Shown here piece after piece: positions 43,892-56,562 of a stretch of DNA of 64,000 bases. Location: positions 15,346,569-15,410,568 of the forward strand of contig CM064429.1 in the NCBI GenBank assembly GCA_032690845.1, given 5' to 3'. A model generated the notes under the pieces. The model was not told where the DNA came from and searched no databases. It saw only the letters and a list, made by a program, of their open reading frames with translations. A program made the translations under genes and the position numbers. This DNA is from Eleusine coracana subsp. coracana (taxonomy: Eukaryota; Streptophyta; Magnoliopsida; Poales; Poaceae). How positions within the stretch are numbered: the stretch's first letter is position 1; every line of letters starts with the position of its first letter.

Positions 43892-46175
43892 ATGGCGTCG
43901 CCGGCGCCCGGCGGAGAGGAGGTCGGCGGCAGCAAGGCGGAGTGGCTGATCTACGCGTTCGTTGCGCGTGGCACGGCGGTGCTGGCCGAGTACACGGAAT
44001 TTACCGGCAACTTCCCAGCAATCGCCGCGCAGTGCCTCCAGCGGCTGCCCGCCGGCTCCTCCGGCGCCGGGGCGCCGGCCCGGTTCAGCTACGCCTGCGA
44101 CCGTCACACCTTCAACTTCCTCCTCCACCACGGCTACGGTAACATCGATGTCTCCTTTATATAGTGGAAATCAGAGTTACATCCCGTGCGAGGCAAGACT
44201 GTATACTCGCCATGGCCTTTTGGCTCTGCTTAAAATGTTAGTGTGGAAGTTTCAACTTTGATATCTGCAGCATGTGAATGTTTTGAAATAAGGAATCTGG
44301 GTTCGTGTTCTGTCACCCGTTGGGTAGGAAGATCATCCTCAAAAGAGATTACCCACCTTTATGTCAACAGACGCACGAGAGTGAAACAAAATTAGAAGAG
44401 TCATTTCAGGAAACCATGTTATCACAAACATTGTGCAATAAGAAAAACGACCCCAGTGTTACTATATTAAATATTCTACTATAGCACATTTTGGGACAGA
44501 CCAGATGCATTTGAAGAGCCAAAACTGCAAATCATGCATGAAAACAACTGCAGCTGTTGCCAGCAAATAATTGCTGCAGCCTGCAGCTGCCAGGATTGTG
44601 GATACATTCTTGAGATCCTTTGGAGGGATGGACAGATAAAACTAAATATCTGTGCACACATAGGTGAAGGTCCTTTGCAATACATCATACATAAGCCAGT
44701 TTAACAGTACTGTAATGTGAGATCACAAAATTGCACTTCATGAGCTTCATACCAACTCAAATCAGTGTCCATGACACTAGTCCTGCTGTTGAATAATGCT
44801 GTAGTCTCATAGATGTGAGGAGGAATGCAAAGGCGCTCACAGCACGGTGGTAAGTCCATCAGCTGGAGGGTGCCCGGACCGGTTTGATCCTGGTGCCACA
44901 CCTATTTCCACCTCAGGGGCCTCCCTTGTGGTATTTCTTTCGAAAAACAAAATGTGAGGAGGCATTTTTGTTTTAGCCATACAATGTACATTATCGACCA
45001 AGAACCATCCTCCAACGTCATGTGTTCACCATGTAGGTCCTTGTTCCTCACCTATGCATTGTTGTGTTTAAATCATGGAGACGTGGATAGAAACTTTAAG
45101 TACTAAAGATAATCCTATTATCTGTAGATTCATGGTGACACTCTTTCTCTTTGAATATTTTGTAGCCTATTGTGTAGTTGCTAAGGAATCTGTTCCGAAG
45201 AATGTCTCAGTGGCCTTTCTTGAGAGGCTGAAAGATGACTTCATGAAGAGATATGGAGGTGGTAAAGCTGATACTGCTCTTGCAAAAAGTCTAAATAAAG
45301 AATACGGGTATGTCTGGTTGATAACTACTGCTGAGAATTTGCATAGAATTTTGTTCTTGTGGATTCATTTTCTAGTTTCTACAATGAGAAATGAATCTTC
45401 TCACGTGCAGACCAGTTATAAAGCAGCACATGCAGTATGTTCTTGATCATTCAGATGAAATAGATAAAACTTTGAAAGTACAAGCCCAAGTCTCAGAAGT
45501 TAAAAGTATCATGCTACAGAACATAGAGAAGGTAATTTATCCAATATCCATAACTTTCAACTTAACAACCACATGCTGCCTTGCATTATGTTCATAGATT
45601 CGTGGGCAGGATTCAAATTTGTGTGCTATCCTTGATTTCCTTAATTTAGCAACTATAGTCCAAGTTGAGTGATTTACTTGTCATTTACTTTCTCTTATGA
45701 TTGTGCAATGAACAAATAGTGGTCACATTCAAACAAGAATAAAACATGAGCAGAATAATGGTATTTTACCAGCGTCCAGCTTGTACCCCCCCCCCCCCCC
45801 CCCCCCCCCCACCCACCCAAAAAAAAAGCAAGTTTGTTCATCTGTGCTTGTTGTGTTTGCAGAGTATGGATCGAGGAGAAAAGTTGAGTGAACTCCAAGA
45901 CAAGACTTCTGATCTACGCAGTCAGGTACATATTATCACTTCTCAAATTATCTGCTCTATGTGTTGCTACCCTTATATGCCTTGTGTTGAACCTGTATGG
46001 AATGTATGTTATTCAGGCTCAAGAGTTCAAGAAACAGGGGGTGAAAATCCGTAGGAAGACATGGTTGCAGAACATGAAAATAAAATTGGTGATTCTTGGA
46101 ATCCTTTTGCTGCTTGTATTAATTGTTTGGGTGTCTGTTTGTCAAGGCTTTGATTGTACCAAGCATGAAACATAG
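43892..46175 (+). CDS. VAMP724-like: R-SNARE, VAMP72 group, closest in wording to VAMP724
   Basis: Five exons (43892-44138, 45166-45307, 45411-45531, 45863-45925, 46017-46175) give 243 residues with GT-AG introns. Residues 1-130 form a longin domain (IYAFVARGTAVLAEYTEFTG, then AYCVVAKES after the first splice). The R-SNARE motif follows (LKVQAQVSEVKSIMLQNIEK, DRGEKLSELQDKTSDLRSQ), with the zero-layer Arg in the LRSQ segment. A single C-terminal membrane anchor (LVILGILLLLVLIVWVSVC) precedes a short lumenal tail QGFDCTKHET. The protein would act in secretory and endosomal vesicle fusion with Qa, Qb and Qc SNAREs. The CVVAKES, PVIKQHMQYV and VCQGFDC segments favour VAMP724 over VAMP721/722. Intron 1 carries a SINE and intron 3 a 25-C tract. 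Confidence 0.92.
44824..44951 (+). mobile_element. tRNA-derived SINE in intron 1 of the VAMP gene
   Basis: The 128-bp insertion is flanked by the 11-bp direct repeat atgtgaggagg (44813-44823 and 44952-44962). It contains an A-box-like segment (about 44847-44857, ggtggtaagt) and a B box (ggtttgatcc, 44881-44890) spaced as in RNA polymerase III promoters. The 3' end is pyrimidine-rich. This is similar in plan to the Au-type SINEs of grasses. Confidence 0.8.
45786..45810. repeat. 25-C homopolymer in VAMP intron 3
   Basis: An uninterrupted run of 25 C is followed by acccaccc, 52 bases before exon 4. It overlaps the usual position of the polypyrimidine tract and could affect splicing or assembly. 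Confidence 0.9.
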
Positions 46176-46382
46176 TACGAGTGGTATGGTGTGATACTAG
46201 TACTAGCTTTGGAGTCAAGATGAACATATGTATTTGTGCTGGTGAATTGAAGTGTGCCTGCATATTCTTGACTCTAGAACGGTTCGACTGGATATTTACC
46301 TTGATACAAATGTAAAGGCGAGTTGGTCGTTTTGCACTTATGAGGTGTATTCAGATTTGTATATGACCAGCACGATATGAAG

Positions 46383-46456
46383 TATTCCCTCCATTCCTTT
46401 TTATAAGCATTCCTACACTCTCATAGGAATGCTTATATATAGGAATGGAGGGAGTA
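46383..46456. mobile_element. Very short Stowaway-type MITE downstream of the VAMP gene
   Basis: The 74-bp near-perfect foldback reads tattccctccattcct on the left and, reverse-complemented, tactccctccattcct on the right, with 30-base arms and TA at both ends. It lies about 210 bases after the stop codon, so it may fall in the 3' UTR. Confidence 0.85.
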
Positions 46457-47348
46457 ACAGTTATCCCTGTGTATGAACTAACTTTTTAGAATCTAGCCTT
46501 TAGGGTTGGTTCATTGTTGGTTCCACTGCATGTATTGCATACTCTATTTGGCACAACTTGTGCTGGCTGGCCTTTTTTTTTCCTTCGATTAAATTATGTC
46601 AGAACAGATGTATTTCAAATGACAATGCCATATGAATGGAAATCAGAGAATTATTTCAACAACATGACAGATCAATATTTGAGGTCATCAGATCATCTGA
46701 AAAGAAAAGGGTTCTAAGTAGCCATAATAAGAAAGATAAAGGCCTAAAATGAAACTGATACTGCGTTGCAGCCTAATCTGTGTCCGGTAGATGGCACTAT
46801 GCAGAATCTATAGCTAGAATTAATTGTGCACTTTAGTCTATTACATTTGTTTTGACCTTCACGTTGCCCTTAGGAAAATCCTCCAATGAGCATACCATTA
46901 TTTTCATGCTGCGACAACTAACTCCATGAGGTTCAAAACAAATGATTATGAACTCTGCAACATCATCCACATGCCGTGCTTACCTAACTATCAGGTGTCA
47001 GCGATGAATGTGAAACACTAACAAAAATAGCTTCAATTGCAACTCAGCTTGCATTAACTACCATAGATGCATTCCAATTCCTCACCATCGTTGCCAACCT
47101 CAGCAAATGAATGTCTGATCCGTCAGGGTTTATTATTGTACATGAAGGCAAATGGGATATTGGATAGCTTGCTATAAATATGGTTGGATCAAACCTTTGG
47201 TTGTCCCTTCCATATAATGTATATAGGAACTATAAACTGAGTGTGAATAAGTTTTGAGGCTAAAAAATAAACCCCAAGACGATGCCTAATCTGTTCTATG
47301 ATCTCATGGTACACACCTACAACTACAGACACACTACAGGAATGAAGC
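46457..47348. other. Spacer between convergent genes; nothing else seen
   Basis: This is an AT-rich stretch between the VAMP gene (plus) and CIAO1 (minus). It must hold both polyadenylation regions. No ORF or RNA gene was recognised. Confidence 0.5.
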
Positions 47349-50300
47349 TCAATCATATAAACTCCCCCTCAGCTCCCACAATTTCACCACGCCATCGTCA
47401 CTTGCAGATGCCAATAACCTCGGGTCCTAAAAATGTAATTGCAAAGATAAATATATGCAACCAACATTCAGAACCATACAGAAAGTCGTACGGCAAATTA
47501 TCTAGGTATAAGATCAATCACACTAAAAAGTCACAGAATATTTTTTGTTGTAAATCTCATATCTCACCTGAGGACACCATCGAACACAGTTTATGTCCAT
47601 GTCATGTGCCTTCTCCTTCTTTAACATTAGTTTGTAGGAAGGTCCCTCAACCTGCACCATCAAGGTAATATTAAATCTATCAGAGAAAATCCATAAACAT
47701 TTTATACTTTCTTAGAATAATTTCACTGCAATAATTGTAAAAAAGTTTGTGTGACAGCTTCGTCATTTGTTTGAAAAAAGAAAGCAGGTATAGTACCTGA
47801 TTTACAAATCAAAATTTGTTATTCGAGTAAAATTAGAGCCATACATCATTTGCCAGATAACAGTCAAACCTTCAAAATTTCCCACATATATAATTTGAAA
47901 GAGGACACCACTCAGCACATAAAATTGAAATCTTATGACAAAAAAGTAATGCGAATGGAATAACAAGATACCATGTTACTCTTCTCTTCAGCAAATAAGC
48001 AGATTGCATCATCACCTGCCCCAGTAGCTATAATATCCTCACTGTCATGCACAAGGGACAGGAAAGTTTCAGAATAGAATAAGAGAGTCTTACCCAAATT
48101 AGCAAATAATCTCTTAGATGATACAACACCACACATCAGTGCCACAGAAGTTGAGGGCTTATTGGACCAGAAAAAAACCCAGAGTTTTACCAACTTAGCA
48201 CTTTGAAGCTACAAACATCAAGGGTCCAATGCTGCATGAAGTCTTTTCTTTGAAGTATAACCAATAGTCTGATACCATTGGCTTTCCGTCATTTCCAAAT
48301 TTTAAAACTTGACGTGCTAAATAATCAAGTCATCAAAATAAAATGAAGTGGATCCATGGGCGGACCACCGCCTACGGCAGGGTTGGGCTGCTGACCCAGC
48401 TAACCATAGGCATGATACACCATCCCCCTCCCTTCCTGCTTCACTAGGTGGCCAGCCCCTGGTTCCTTTCCTGCACGCTGCAATGTTCACCATGGCTGCC
48501 TGATGCTTGTTCACGCTAAGAAGAACGAAAGAAGAAAGCGAAGGGGCGTGTGGGCCATGGTCCAAATGACTTTTCTAATCCAAGTGATGCTGACACCCAA
48601 AAGTGAGCAATCCAATTATCCAATACTCCAATTACCCTACCCAATGCCTATCGTTAGATATGAAACTACCGCCACCCCTGATGCTCTGATTGTTTACATG
48701 ATCGATCTATCGTGTCGATTTTGACCCCAAAGCCACTGCTCGCTGCGTCCATGGAGGGCGAGGGTCCAGAGAACAAAGAGGAACGGGTCCCAATGGCATG
48801 CAAAGGCATGACTGTGGTCACAATTCAGAAGCACCGTTGGCGATAGTTATGGCTGGAGTTGGTCGAGGACGAGGAACAGGAGCATTCCTTCAATTCGAAA
48901 GAAGAGATTAGTTGACTAGCAGTATGCATATATGTGATCCATTGTGTGCGATTTTAAAATAAATAGGTACATATATATGTGATCTATTTTTACTATAGTA
49001 AAATTTTGTCTTCTGTTTCTGCCCCATCTAAAATTTCACCTGTGGCCACCATTCTATTTTGCAGAACAGTGGAACACACAGTTCTCCCAACTAAGAACCA
49101 TAGAGAAATATGATATAATTTATAATTTAGATTGATGGATCGAATTGAGAAGTACTCTTGCATTTTAGCTGACAAACTAGCCTGAGAATTCATTCAAATG
49201 TATCAAGGATATCCAGGAGATGAGAGTTCTATTCACCTTGACCAATGTGCTGAAAAAATGGTACGACCATGGTATCCTGTGAGAGTAGAAAGGTGTCGCC
49301 TGAAATCAAATAATAGCCATTCTGTTTAGGAGGCATGGTGCAGAAAGACAAGGTAATATTAATATTAAACTTGAAAACAGAATAATACTAATATTACATT
49401 TATATCTAGCTTCACAAGTTATTATGTCTCAGCTAGTTAACTCATATTAGGCATAGTAGAAAGTATGTCTCAGCTAGTCAACTGCATAAGATAGACACTA
49501 GCCACCACATGTGTGGGTACAATTAAGGCGCAATCAAGCATGAAGCCCTGAAAAGTCCAATCAGATTTGGAAGAGCAATACGAACCACTTCTAAGTGAAT
49601 AAGAACAGATTTTTCACATGTTATATAGTAACAATAACAGCATAATAAAGACACTAGACTATTGGTGGAAAAAATGATTATAGTAAGTAACAGCCTAAAC
49701 TTGGAGGTACATTTGTACTCTTCCTGCCTTATCAAATACAAGTCTTGAAGGAGGCCACTCAGGTAGATAACATAGGTACTGATATATTAACAACGAAAAA
49801 GAAACCATCTTACCAAGATTCTTGACCGTCACCAGTTTTTGGTTGAGACAAATCAGCACTTGTATCCCATATTTTTAAAGTGCGATCATCACTAAAAAAT
49901 AACTCTATGACATTAGTAACCTCTATGAGGATTTGAGAACTATTAATCAAGCACAGATAGACAAACCTGCATGTGACCATCCTGTCACCCTTATGGTTAA
50001 AGGACAATGCCCATACTGTTGATGAATGGCCACTGGAATTAACAGAAATTTGATCGATCATATGCAGAACAGTTTAGTCCAGATTTAAAGCCAACAAAAA
50101 CACAAGACAGAAATTCACCCATTGCATCTTATCATACTAGTATGAAAGAAGCCTAAACTTAGTGGTTTGAATATGCAAGATATAAGAATGTTAATAAGTC
50201 GATCAATTCATAAGCTAAATAAAACAAGTTCCATCGAAATGGGACCACAAAGAAGGCAATAGACACAGGATCTCAGTACCAGTTATTGGCTTCAGTTAAT

Positions 50301-51228
50301 GTCTGTACACAGTGCCACTCATCGTCGCCGTCATCAGCCCAGACCTGCATCATACAAGCTACCGTATCAACCATCAATTGCCCCAAAACAGGAAAACGGC
50401 TTGGCAACGGACACACGAGGTGAATGTTGTGATTGTTTAATAAGAGTTGACAAAGTTTGTACCCTGATTGAGTTATCATAGCTGACGGAGACCAGGATAT
50501 CAAGGCTTGGGTGCCACTGCACCATCTTGACATCCTGCGTGTGGCCCTGCAGCACGGAGACACACTCATACTCGTTGCCCGGCTGCAGCTCCCAAATCCA
50601 CACCGTCTTGTCCCGGCTGCAGGTGGCGAGCAGCGACCCGGAGGGGCTCCAAGACACGCTCTTCACCTCGTTCTCGTGCCCCTGCTCGTACCCACAGCAC
50701 AAATGTCAACACACGCAACCAGCACCCAGAGCCTGATGAAATGTGACGCCATCTTGAATATCTCAAGCTCAGTGGCTTACCTCTAACGTGGCAACGCACT
50801 CGAAGTCGCCGCCGGTGTACTCCCAGATCGCCGTGGTGGAGTCGAAGCTGGCGGTGGCCAGCAGCTTCCCGTTGGCGGACCAGGCACAGCACCTCACGGT
50901 GCGGTTGTGCGTGTCCTCAAGCACGTCCTAATCGATCCCAAACCCACGGAAATCAAGCTAAGCGAAGTGAATTTCAGAGCTCCAAACTACAAATAGTAAA
51001 AACAAAAACAATTAATCGTCGGGTTACCGAGCAGCGCCAGGCGCCGTCGGGTGCGCGCTTCCAGATCCGGACGGTCTTATCGCCGCCACAGGAGGCGAGG
51101 ACGGGACTGGCACCGGGGCCCGGGGCGGGGTTCCAGGCGAGCGCCCACACGCGGTCGGCGTGGCCCGTCAGGCGATGGGCCTCGCGTAGCTCCGCTGGTC
51201 CAACGCCGGTGGCGGCGGCGTCCGCCAT
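47349..51228 (-). CDS. CIA1: CIAO1/CIA1, WD40 protein of cytosolic Fe-S cluster assembly
   Basis: Ten exons (51228-51028, 50927-50781, 50681-50463, 50344-50280, 50032-49967, 49891-49814, 49299-49237, 48041-47972, 47651-47568, 47426-47349) join in frame to 356 residues, with GT-AG sites throughout. Seven WD40 repeats form one propeller: GHADRVWALAWNP, NRTVRCCAWSANGKLLATAS, GHENEVKSVSWSPSG, GHTQDVKMVQWHPSLD, GHSSTVWALSFNHKG, YHGRTIFSAHWS, and AHDMDINCVRWCPQDPRLLA. CIAO1 is the scaffold of the CIA targeting complex (with MMS19 and CIAO2-type protein) that hands Fe-S clusters to nuclear and cytosolic enzymes such as DNA polymerases and helicases. The length is slightly above Arabidopsis CIA1. No break was found. 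Confidence 0.93.
48042..49236 (-). other. Large intron 7 of CIAO1 (1195 bp)
   Basis: This is the longest intron of the gene. A GC-richer segment (about 48340-48860), unlike the surrounding AT-rich intron, may be an old insertion, but I found no target duplication or inverted ends. Confidence 0.5.
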
Positions 51229-51559
51229 GGTCGGGGCCGCAAGCGCCGGCGATCCTTAGGGTTTCGGTGGGGTCCAGCGTTCGGCCTCACTCACTCGCTC
51301 GCTGGTGCGGGGCTGGAGGTCAAAGGCGCGAGGCGGCGGGGTGGGATTGGGTGGGCTACCGGGAACGGGAAGGACTCGCTCGTCGCGTCGGTGTCAGTTG
51401 CGCGTGGCGGCCACGCCCGTGCGCCGCGACTCGCGCAGAGGGACCGAGCCTGATTGGACGAGCCGTCGAGCCGTGCTACCTACCGGTCACGACTCGCGGC
51501 TCAGACCAGCCTCAGTTTCATTTTCATTTCATTTCATCTCCAAATCAAAGAGGTCATTA
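51229..51559 (-). promoter_or_regulatory. CIAO1 upstream region
   Basis: GC-rich DNA directly before the CIAO1 ATG includes a 'gcgatccttagggtttcggtg'-like leader on the plus strand (5' UTR on the minus strand). No clear TATA box was identified. A MITE begins at 51560. Confidence 0.4.
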
Positions 51560-51897
51560 AACCATTCTCAATAGAAGGTTTCATTTCGTTATTTTTAATA
51601 GTATCATGTCATTTTATAGTTTTACATTAGTAAATAAAATTAGATTTATCAATGTAAAATTTTATTCATCTAAATGGCCAATAAGAATTGCTGAATATGT
51701 TGAGACAAAACTCAAACATTCTCAATAGAGTTTTTTTCTAATTTAAAGTTTTAGTAATCATGTACATAGAGTTTTATCCTAATAAAACTCAACTCTCCCC
51801 TCTTCTCATAAATTGCATGTCACATTATCAGTTTTAGCTATATGACATGTTACTTATTAAGAATAAAAATACTATAAAACTATCATTAAGATTGACC
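51560..51897. mobile_element. Probable Tourist/Harbinger-like MITE upstream of CIAO1
   Basis: This 338-bp AT-rich segment is flanked by TTA on both sides (51557-51559 and 51898-51900). The ends are imperfectly inverted: aaccattctcaatagaaggt on the left against ggtcaatcttaatgatag from the right. TTA duplication and the 'ctcaat' end are typical of Tourist-like elements. The inverted match is imperfect. Confidence 0.5.
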
Positions 51898-51900
51898 TTA

Positions 51901-53843
51901 GTTAGAAAATACAAAAAAAAACCATCAAGAAAGACAACAAACATTTGCTAAAAAAGTTTTTGACGATTTTACCTCTCTCGTCAAGAATCAACGGCTGGAA
52001 AGTTTTGTTCATTGCATTTTATCTCTGTGGTGCAGTGGTGTTATTCTCTCATGCCTCTGTTTTCATGTCGTGTACATCCCCTCTCCGTGTTTGTCACCGT
52101 AGCCAACATCTTAAATCTTGCATATGCTACCAACCACACTTTGTTACAATTCATTATTGTTGGTTTGTCTCTCACTTCGAGTGTGTTTGCTTGAAGGGAC
52201 GAAAAAAATGGGACAACATCGTCTAAGAAAATTATTTTTTTATAGGTGTTTGATTCAACCTCAAGCAAGGACGTGATCTTTCTTATAGAAATATTCTTTT
52301 AATATGTTGGAGGAGTCCATTTTTCAAAATTGGTAATGCAAAGCCATCCATCTTTACTAATCATGTTTTTTAGTAAAAGATTAGTGATATTTTAGTATAT
52401 TATATTGATAATTAAGATACATATAAATAATTAGCATGTGTACCAATTTTTCAACTAATTTGAGCATAATTAATGTTCATTAATATATTTTTATTTATTA
52501 TTGATGAATATATTAATATAATATTAATATGTGTTAGAAAATATTAACTAAAGTATTACAAATAATAAATTAAGATATATAACTACATATTGATTTTTAT
52601 CCCTCTTGTCTCCATCCATCCAATCAAACATCTCATTCCTGCTATACTAGATGATCCCGTCCCATCTCACGTTGACATTCAACCAAACACATCTTTGAAA
52701 TTATTTTAAGACCTTGCAATCTATTTTAAGACCCATAACCAATCGAAAGCTTCCAAGGCACATAAAGCTTAGTGCTATCTTCTACTAATATCATCACATT
52801 GTTATTGTTGATTGTACAGATGCAAATTTCAAGCACTTAATCTAGGAGGGGAACGAGAAAAAAAAATGTATTTTCTAATTTTGACTTTTCGTTTAACACT
52901 ACTATATTTTCAAAAAAAGATACCAAAATGTATGATTCTAAAATGAGAACATGGCAACACAACATTAATTTTTTTTCCTTGTAATTTTATTCTCCACTTT
53001 ATTATTGATGAAATATATTCTTGTTATTATATGCTACATTAAAATTAGCTCATTTTGTCAATTAGTCCTCTGTCATAGGTAAAAGCCTTTGTTCTTCATC
53101 ATTATCAATCTTCTTCTTCTTCACCTTAGTTATTAATGTTAAGTATATATTATTTAAAGCTAAAGACCAATGTAAAACTTTATCTTTTCATGATAGTTGT
53201 CCACAAGGTAAAGTAAGCCCATCGCAATAGAGGAAAGAAGCATCTATACTATAAACGCTAAACATTGTGAGATAAATAGGCTACTTAGATATATATCCGA
53301 CGGCACGGTGTAACTCTGTCCATGCTCAATTGCATGTGTGTCGTCCAAAATTCTTCTACTTTTTTCACCTTGCACAAGACATATCCGCCCGCGCATACAA
53401 AAAAAAATTCTGTGCCACCGGGTCGCATACCCTCATCTGTACGGCCCTTATCGGATGCCCGACGCGTGGAGATCGAGCGATTGAGGAGGATCGGCTCAGT
53501 CACATAAACATCAAGAGACGACTCAGCCGAAACCCAGCTTGATGGCATGAGGCCACGCGGCTGATAGTCTTGGCTCACCTCCACGACGCCTCTCTCATCC
53601 CTTCCTGCGTAGCGCAAGAGTCAGTCATCCACTGTCGCCGGCGCCGTCCATTAGTTCCGCCTCTACTATATAGCATTAGAACTGCCAGGTAGTAAATCAG
53701 AGTTCTCCCCCGTCGCCTCTGCTGCCATCTTTTAGTTTTGATTTCGTCTGCCAAGCAACCGCCGACAGCATTAAGAACGGCAATGACCACCCCTGCTGCA
53801 GCTCGTGGAGTGATCCTCGTGCATCCACTCTCAGAGATAAATT
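51901..53843. other. AT-rich intergenic DNA, no gene supported
   Basis: The stretch has many short frames with no domain. The part 53280-53840 is GC-richer with frames on both strands. I see no element boundary other than the copia LTR that starts at 53844. Confidence 0.4.
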
Positions 53844-54079
53844 TGTTGAGTTATCGACGATCGCATCGAAGTAGAAAACGAGAACTAAAAGTAACAAGAA
53901 TAGAGGAGACAAAATTCTTTATTGAATAATAATTCTGGCAAAATTATAAGGGGTGTCTTCTCAGCTATTTATAAGGGAGAAACCCTACTTCGTGTTGAAT
54001 CAGGATTAGATAAGGAGCCCACATAGGCCAGGAGTCCTTCTTCTAGAAGGTGGGCCTGGCCCATAAGTGTTTTACAACA
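53844..54079 (-). repeat. 3' LTR of the copia element (236 bp)
   Basis: Read on the minus strand it starts TGTTGTAAAACACTTATGGG and ends ACTCAACA, with TGTTG/CAACA ends. A TATA box (cttataaatagc) and a polyadenylation-like aataaag follow within it. The purine tract ccaagggagag lies just before it on the minus strand. The low-side boundary is inferred from the inverted ends because the other LTR is not in the window. Confidence 0.75.
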
Positions 54080-54359
54080 CTCTCCCTTGGGCTCTTTATC
54101 ACGATAAATATGTCTCATAAAAACTCCTTAAAAACCCAGTGGAAAAAATAGAGAAAAGAGCACATATTACCGTCACTTGTATTGTACGCATTGCCTCATC
54201 AAAAACCTTAATGAGAAAACTTCATATGAAAAACTCATAAGACAAAAAAAGTACAATGCTTTAATCTTCATGATTAATGCTTATCGATCTTCATGAACGA
54301 CATGAATTATCTTCGAGATAATTCTTTAATTCGGAAACGTGATGTACTTAGGAAAGTTC

Positions 54360-55583
54360 TCCTACTGTTCCAAGCACTTCTCTAAGTCTTCTCATGCCAA
54401 TACCATGCCGACACTTTTCAAGAGTGGAAGCTGGTAGTGCCTTTGTGAACATATCTGCAAGATTATCACAAGATCAGACATGAGTTACCAAAATCTCTCC
54501 CTTGTCTTGCAATTCATGCGTATGAAAGAATTTAGGTTATATATGCTTTGTCCTATTCGACTTTATATATCCCGATTGTATTTGTGCAATACAAGCGTTA
54601 TTATCTTCATAGATAACTGTAGAGGATAGAGTATACGATACTCCACAACTATCCATTATGTGTCTTGATATCCTTCTAAGCCAAGTGCATTCCTTAGCGG
54701 CTTCAAATAATGCAATGATCTCTGAGTAATTTGTTGATGTAGCAACAATCGTCTGCTTTGTTGACTTCCATGAAATTGCCGTTCCACCAAATAAGAACAC
54801 ATATCCAGTCTGCGAGATTGACTTGTGTGGATCGGATAAGTAGCCAGCATCAGTATACCCAACCAATGTTACTTCTGTATTCTTCTTGAAAAATAATCCG
54901 AAATCTTCAGTTCCTCTCAGATATCTTAGTACTTGTTTAATGCCTTTCCAATGTTGCATAGTTGGTGCCGAGCTGTATCTAGCAAGTAGATTAACAGCAA
55001 AAGCTATATCGAGTCTCATACCATTTGTAAGGTACATCAATGCTCCAATAGCACTAAGATAGGGATATTGAGGTCCCAATAATTTCTCACCTTCCTCCCT
55101 TGGTCTAAATGGATCTTCCTCTGTATTAAGTGATCTCACAACCATAGGGGATCTAAGTGGGTATGCATCTTTCATATTAAATCTCTCTAATACCTTCTTG
55201 GTATAGTTTGATTGATGAAATGATATCCCTTTGTGGGTATGCTCAAGCTGCAAGCCTAAAAAATATGTAGTCTTACTTAAATCTTTCATTTCAAATTCAG
55301 ACTTTAAGTAAGAACATGCATCTTCGACGTCCTGTGTAGTGCCAATGATATTCAAATCATCAACATAAACAAAGATTATGCAATAACCTTTCTCTGATTT
55401 CTTAATGAATACACAAGGACAATCATCATTCTTCAAGAATCCTTTCTCTAGTAAAAAGTTACTGAGTTTGTTATACCATATTCTTCTAGATTGCTTTAAA
55501 CCATATAGTGACTTTTGAAGTTTGACACTATACAATTTGCGTTCTTCTTCATTCGGGACTGTGATTCCTTCTGGAACTTTCAT
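54360..55583 (-). pseudogene. Copia reverse transcriptase (second half) and RNase H
   Basis: The frame 55583-54537 (348 codons) contains the RT catalytic motif YVDD (FVYVDDLNIIG, 55351-55374) and SLYGLKQSRRIWY before it. RNase H features follow: VGYTDAGYLSDPHKS, ISWKSTKQTIVATSTNYSE and EDNNACIAQ. After a stop at 54537-54539 the homology continues (DKGEILVTHV... and a DMFTKALP-type end) to about 54360. These enzymes copy element RNA into DNA. Confidence 0.9.
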
Positions 55584-55637
55584 ATAGAATTATGTATCTA
55601 ATGTTCCATACAAATATACAGTGACGACATCCATAAG

Positions 55638-55898
55638 TCACATTTGCGAATTCATATTCACTGCCAATGATATTAAATACCGAAAAATAATTCTATCCAT
55701 TACGGGAGAGTAGGTTTCTTCGTAGTCAATTCCTGGTCTCTGCGTGAAACCTTGAGCTACGAGTCTTGCCTTGTATCTAGTCACTTCATTTTGAGAATTT
55801 CTCTTCCTGACAAACACCCATTTGTGACCCACTAGGAAGATACCTTTTAGTGTAAGGCTTACATTGCCGAATACTTCTCTTTTCTTTAGCGAGTTCAA
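55638..55898 (-). pseudogene. Copia reverse transcriptase (first half)
   Basis: The frame has GHKWVFVRKRNSQNEVTRYK, ARLVAQGFTQRPGIDYEETY and SPVMDRIIFRYLI, the N-terminal RT core of Ty1/copia. It is separated from the rest by stops in 55584-55637, so the enzyme cannot be made in one piece. Confidence 0.9.
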
Positions 55899-56034
55899 CT
55901 CTGCACAGATTTCTTCTTTCCACTTTGGTCAGTCAGGACGCTTCTTGCATTCCTTCATTGACTTTGGTTCAGATTCCAAGTCAATCTATGTTACAATTGT
56001 GTCAGCAAAATATGAGTCGACTTTCATTGTCTTT

Positions 56035-56562
56035 CTATTGTATACTACTGACATAATTCGTTGAAACTTCTTCTATTATTTCATTTTCTTGATCCACATC
56101 ACTCAGAGGTGTGTTTAGATCAGGAATTTCCGGTAACCCGTCGTGAGTTTCAAGTGTGCGCACATTCTCACTTGGGATTTCTTCTTCAAGTCTCACCACT
56201 TCGTGTGGTTTGCTTTCACCTTCTATATTCTTCTTTTGAGTAGTTTGCTTAGGCTTCTTCTCCGCAGGACGTCTCCTAGGAGCTTTAGCTTGAGCTTGTA
56301 CTCTAGGCTTCTTTGGTGCCCGTGTAATCAGATCACTCCTCCTCTTCTTAGCATTTGTTGCTTTTAAGGAAGGAGGCTGGAATTCCGTATAGTCATCCTC
56401 TTCAAATGGGATGTCTATTCTTTCAGGTGCCTTTGCAGCCGGTATATGAGACTTCACAATGTCTCTTGTATTGGTGAAAGCTTCTGGCAGTTCATTAGCA
56501 ACCCTCTGTAGATAGAGGATGTTCTGAACTTCAAGCTCAGTTTCTGTAGTGCGAGGATCCAT
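56035..56562 (-). pseudogene. Copia linker between integrase and RT
   Basis: The open frame begins MDPRTTETELEVQNILYLQR. It is rich in Lys, Arg, Pro, Glu and ends with DLNTPLSDVDQENEIIEEV. Such linkers are poorly conserved. It sits between the integrase and RT pieces, with a stop between it and both. Confidence 0.7.
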
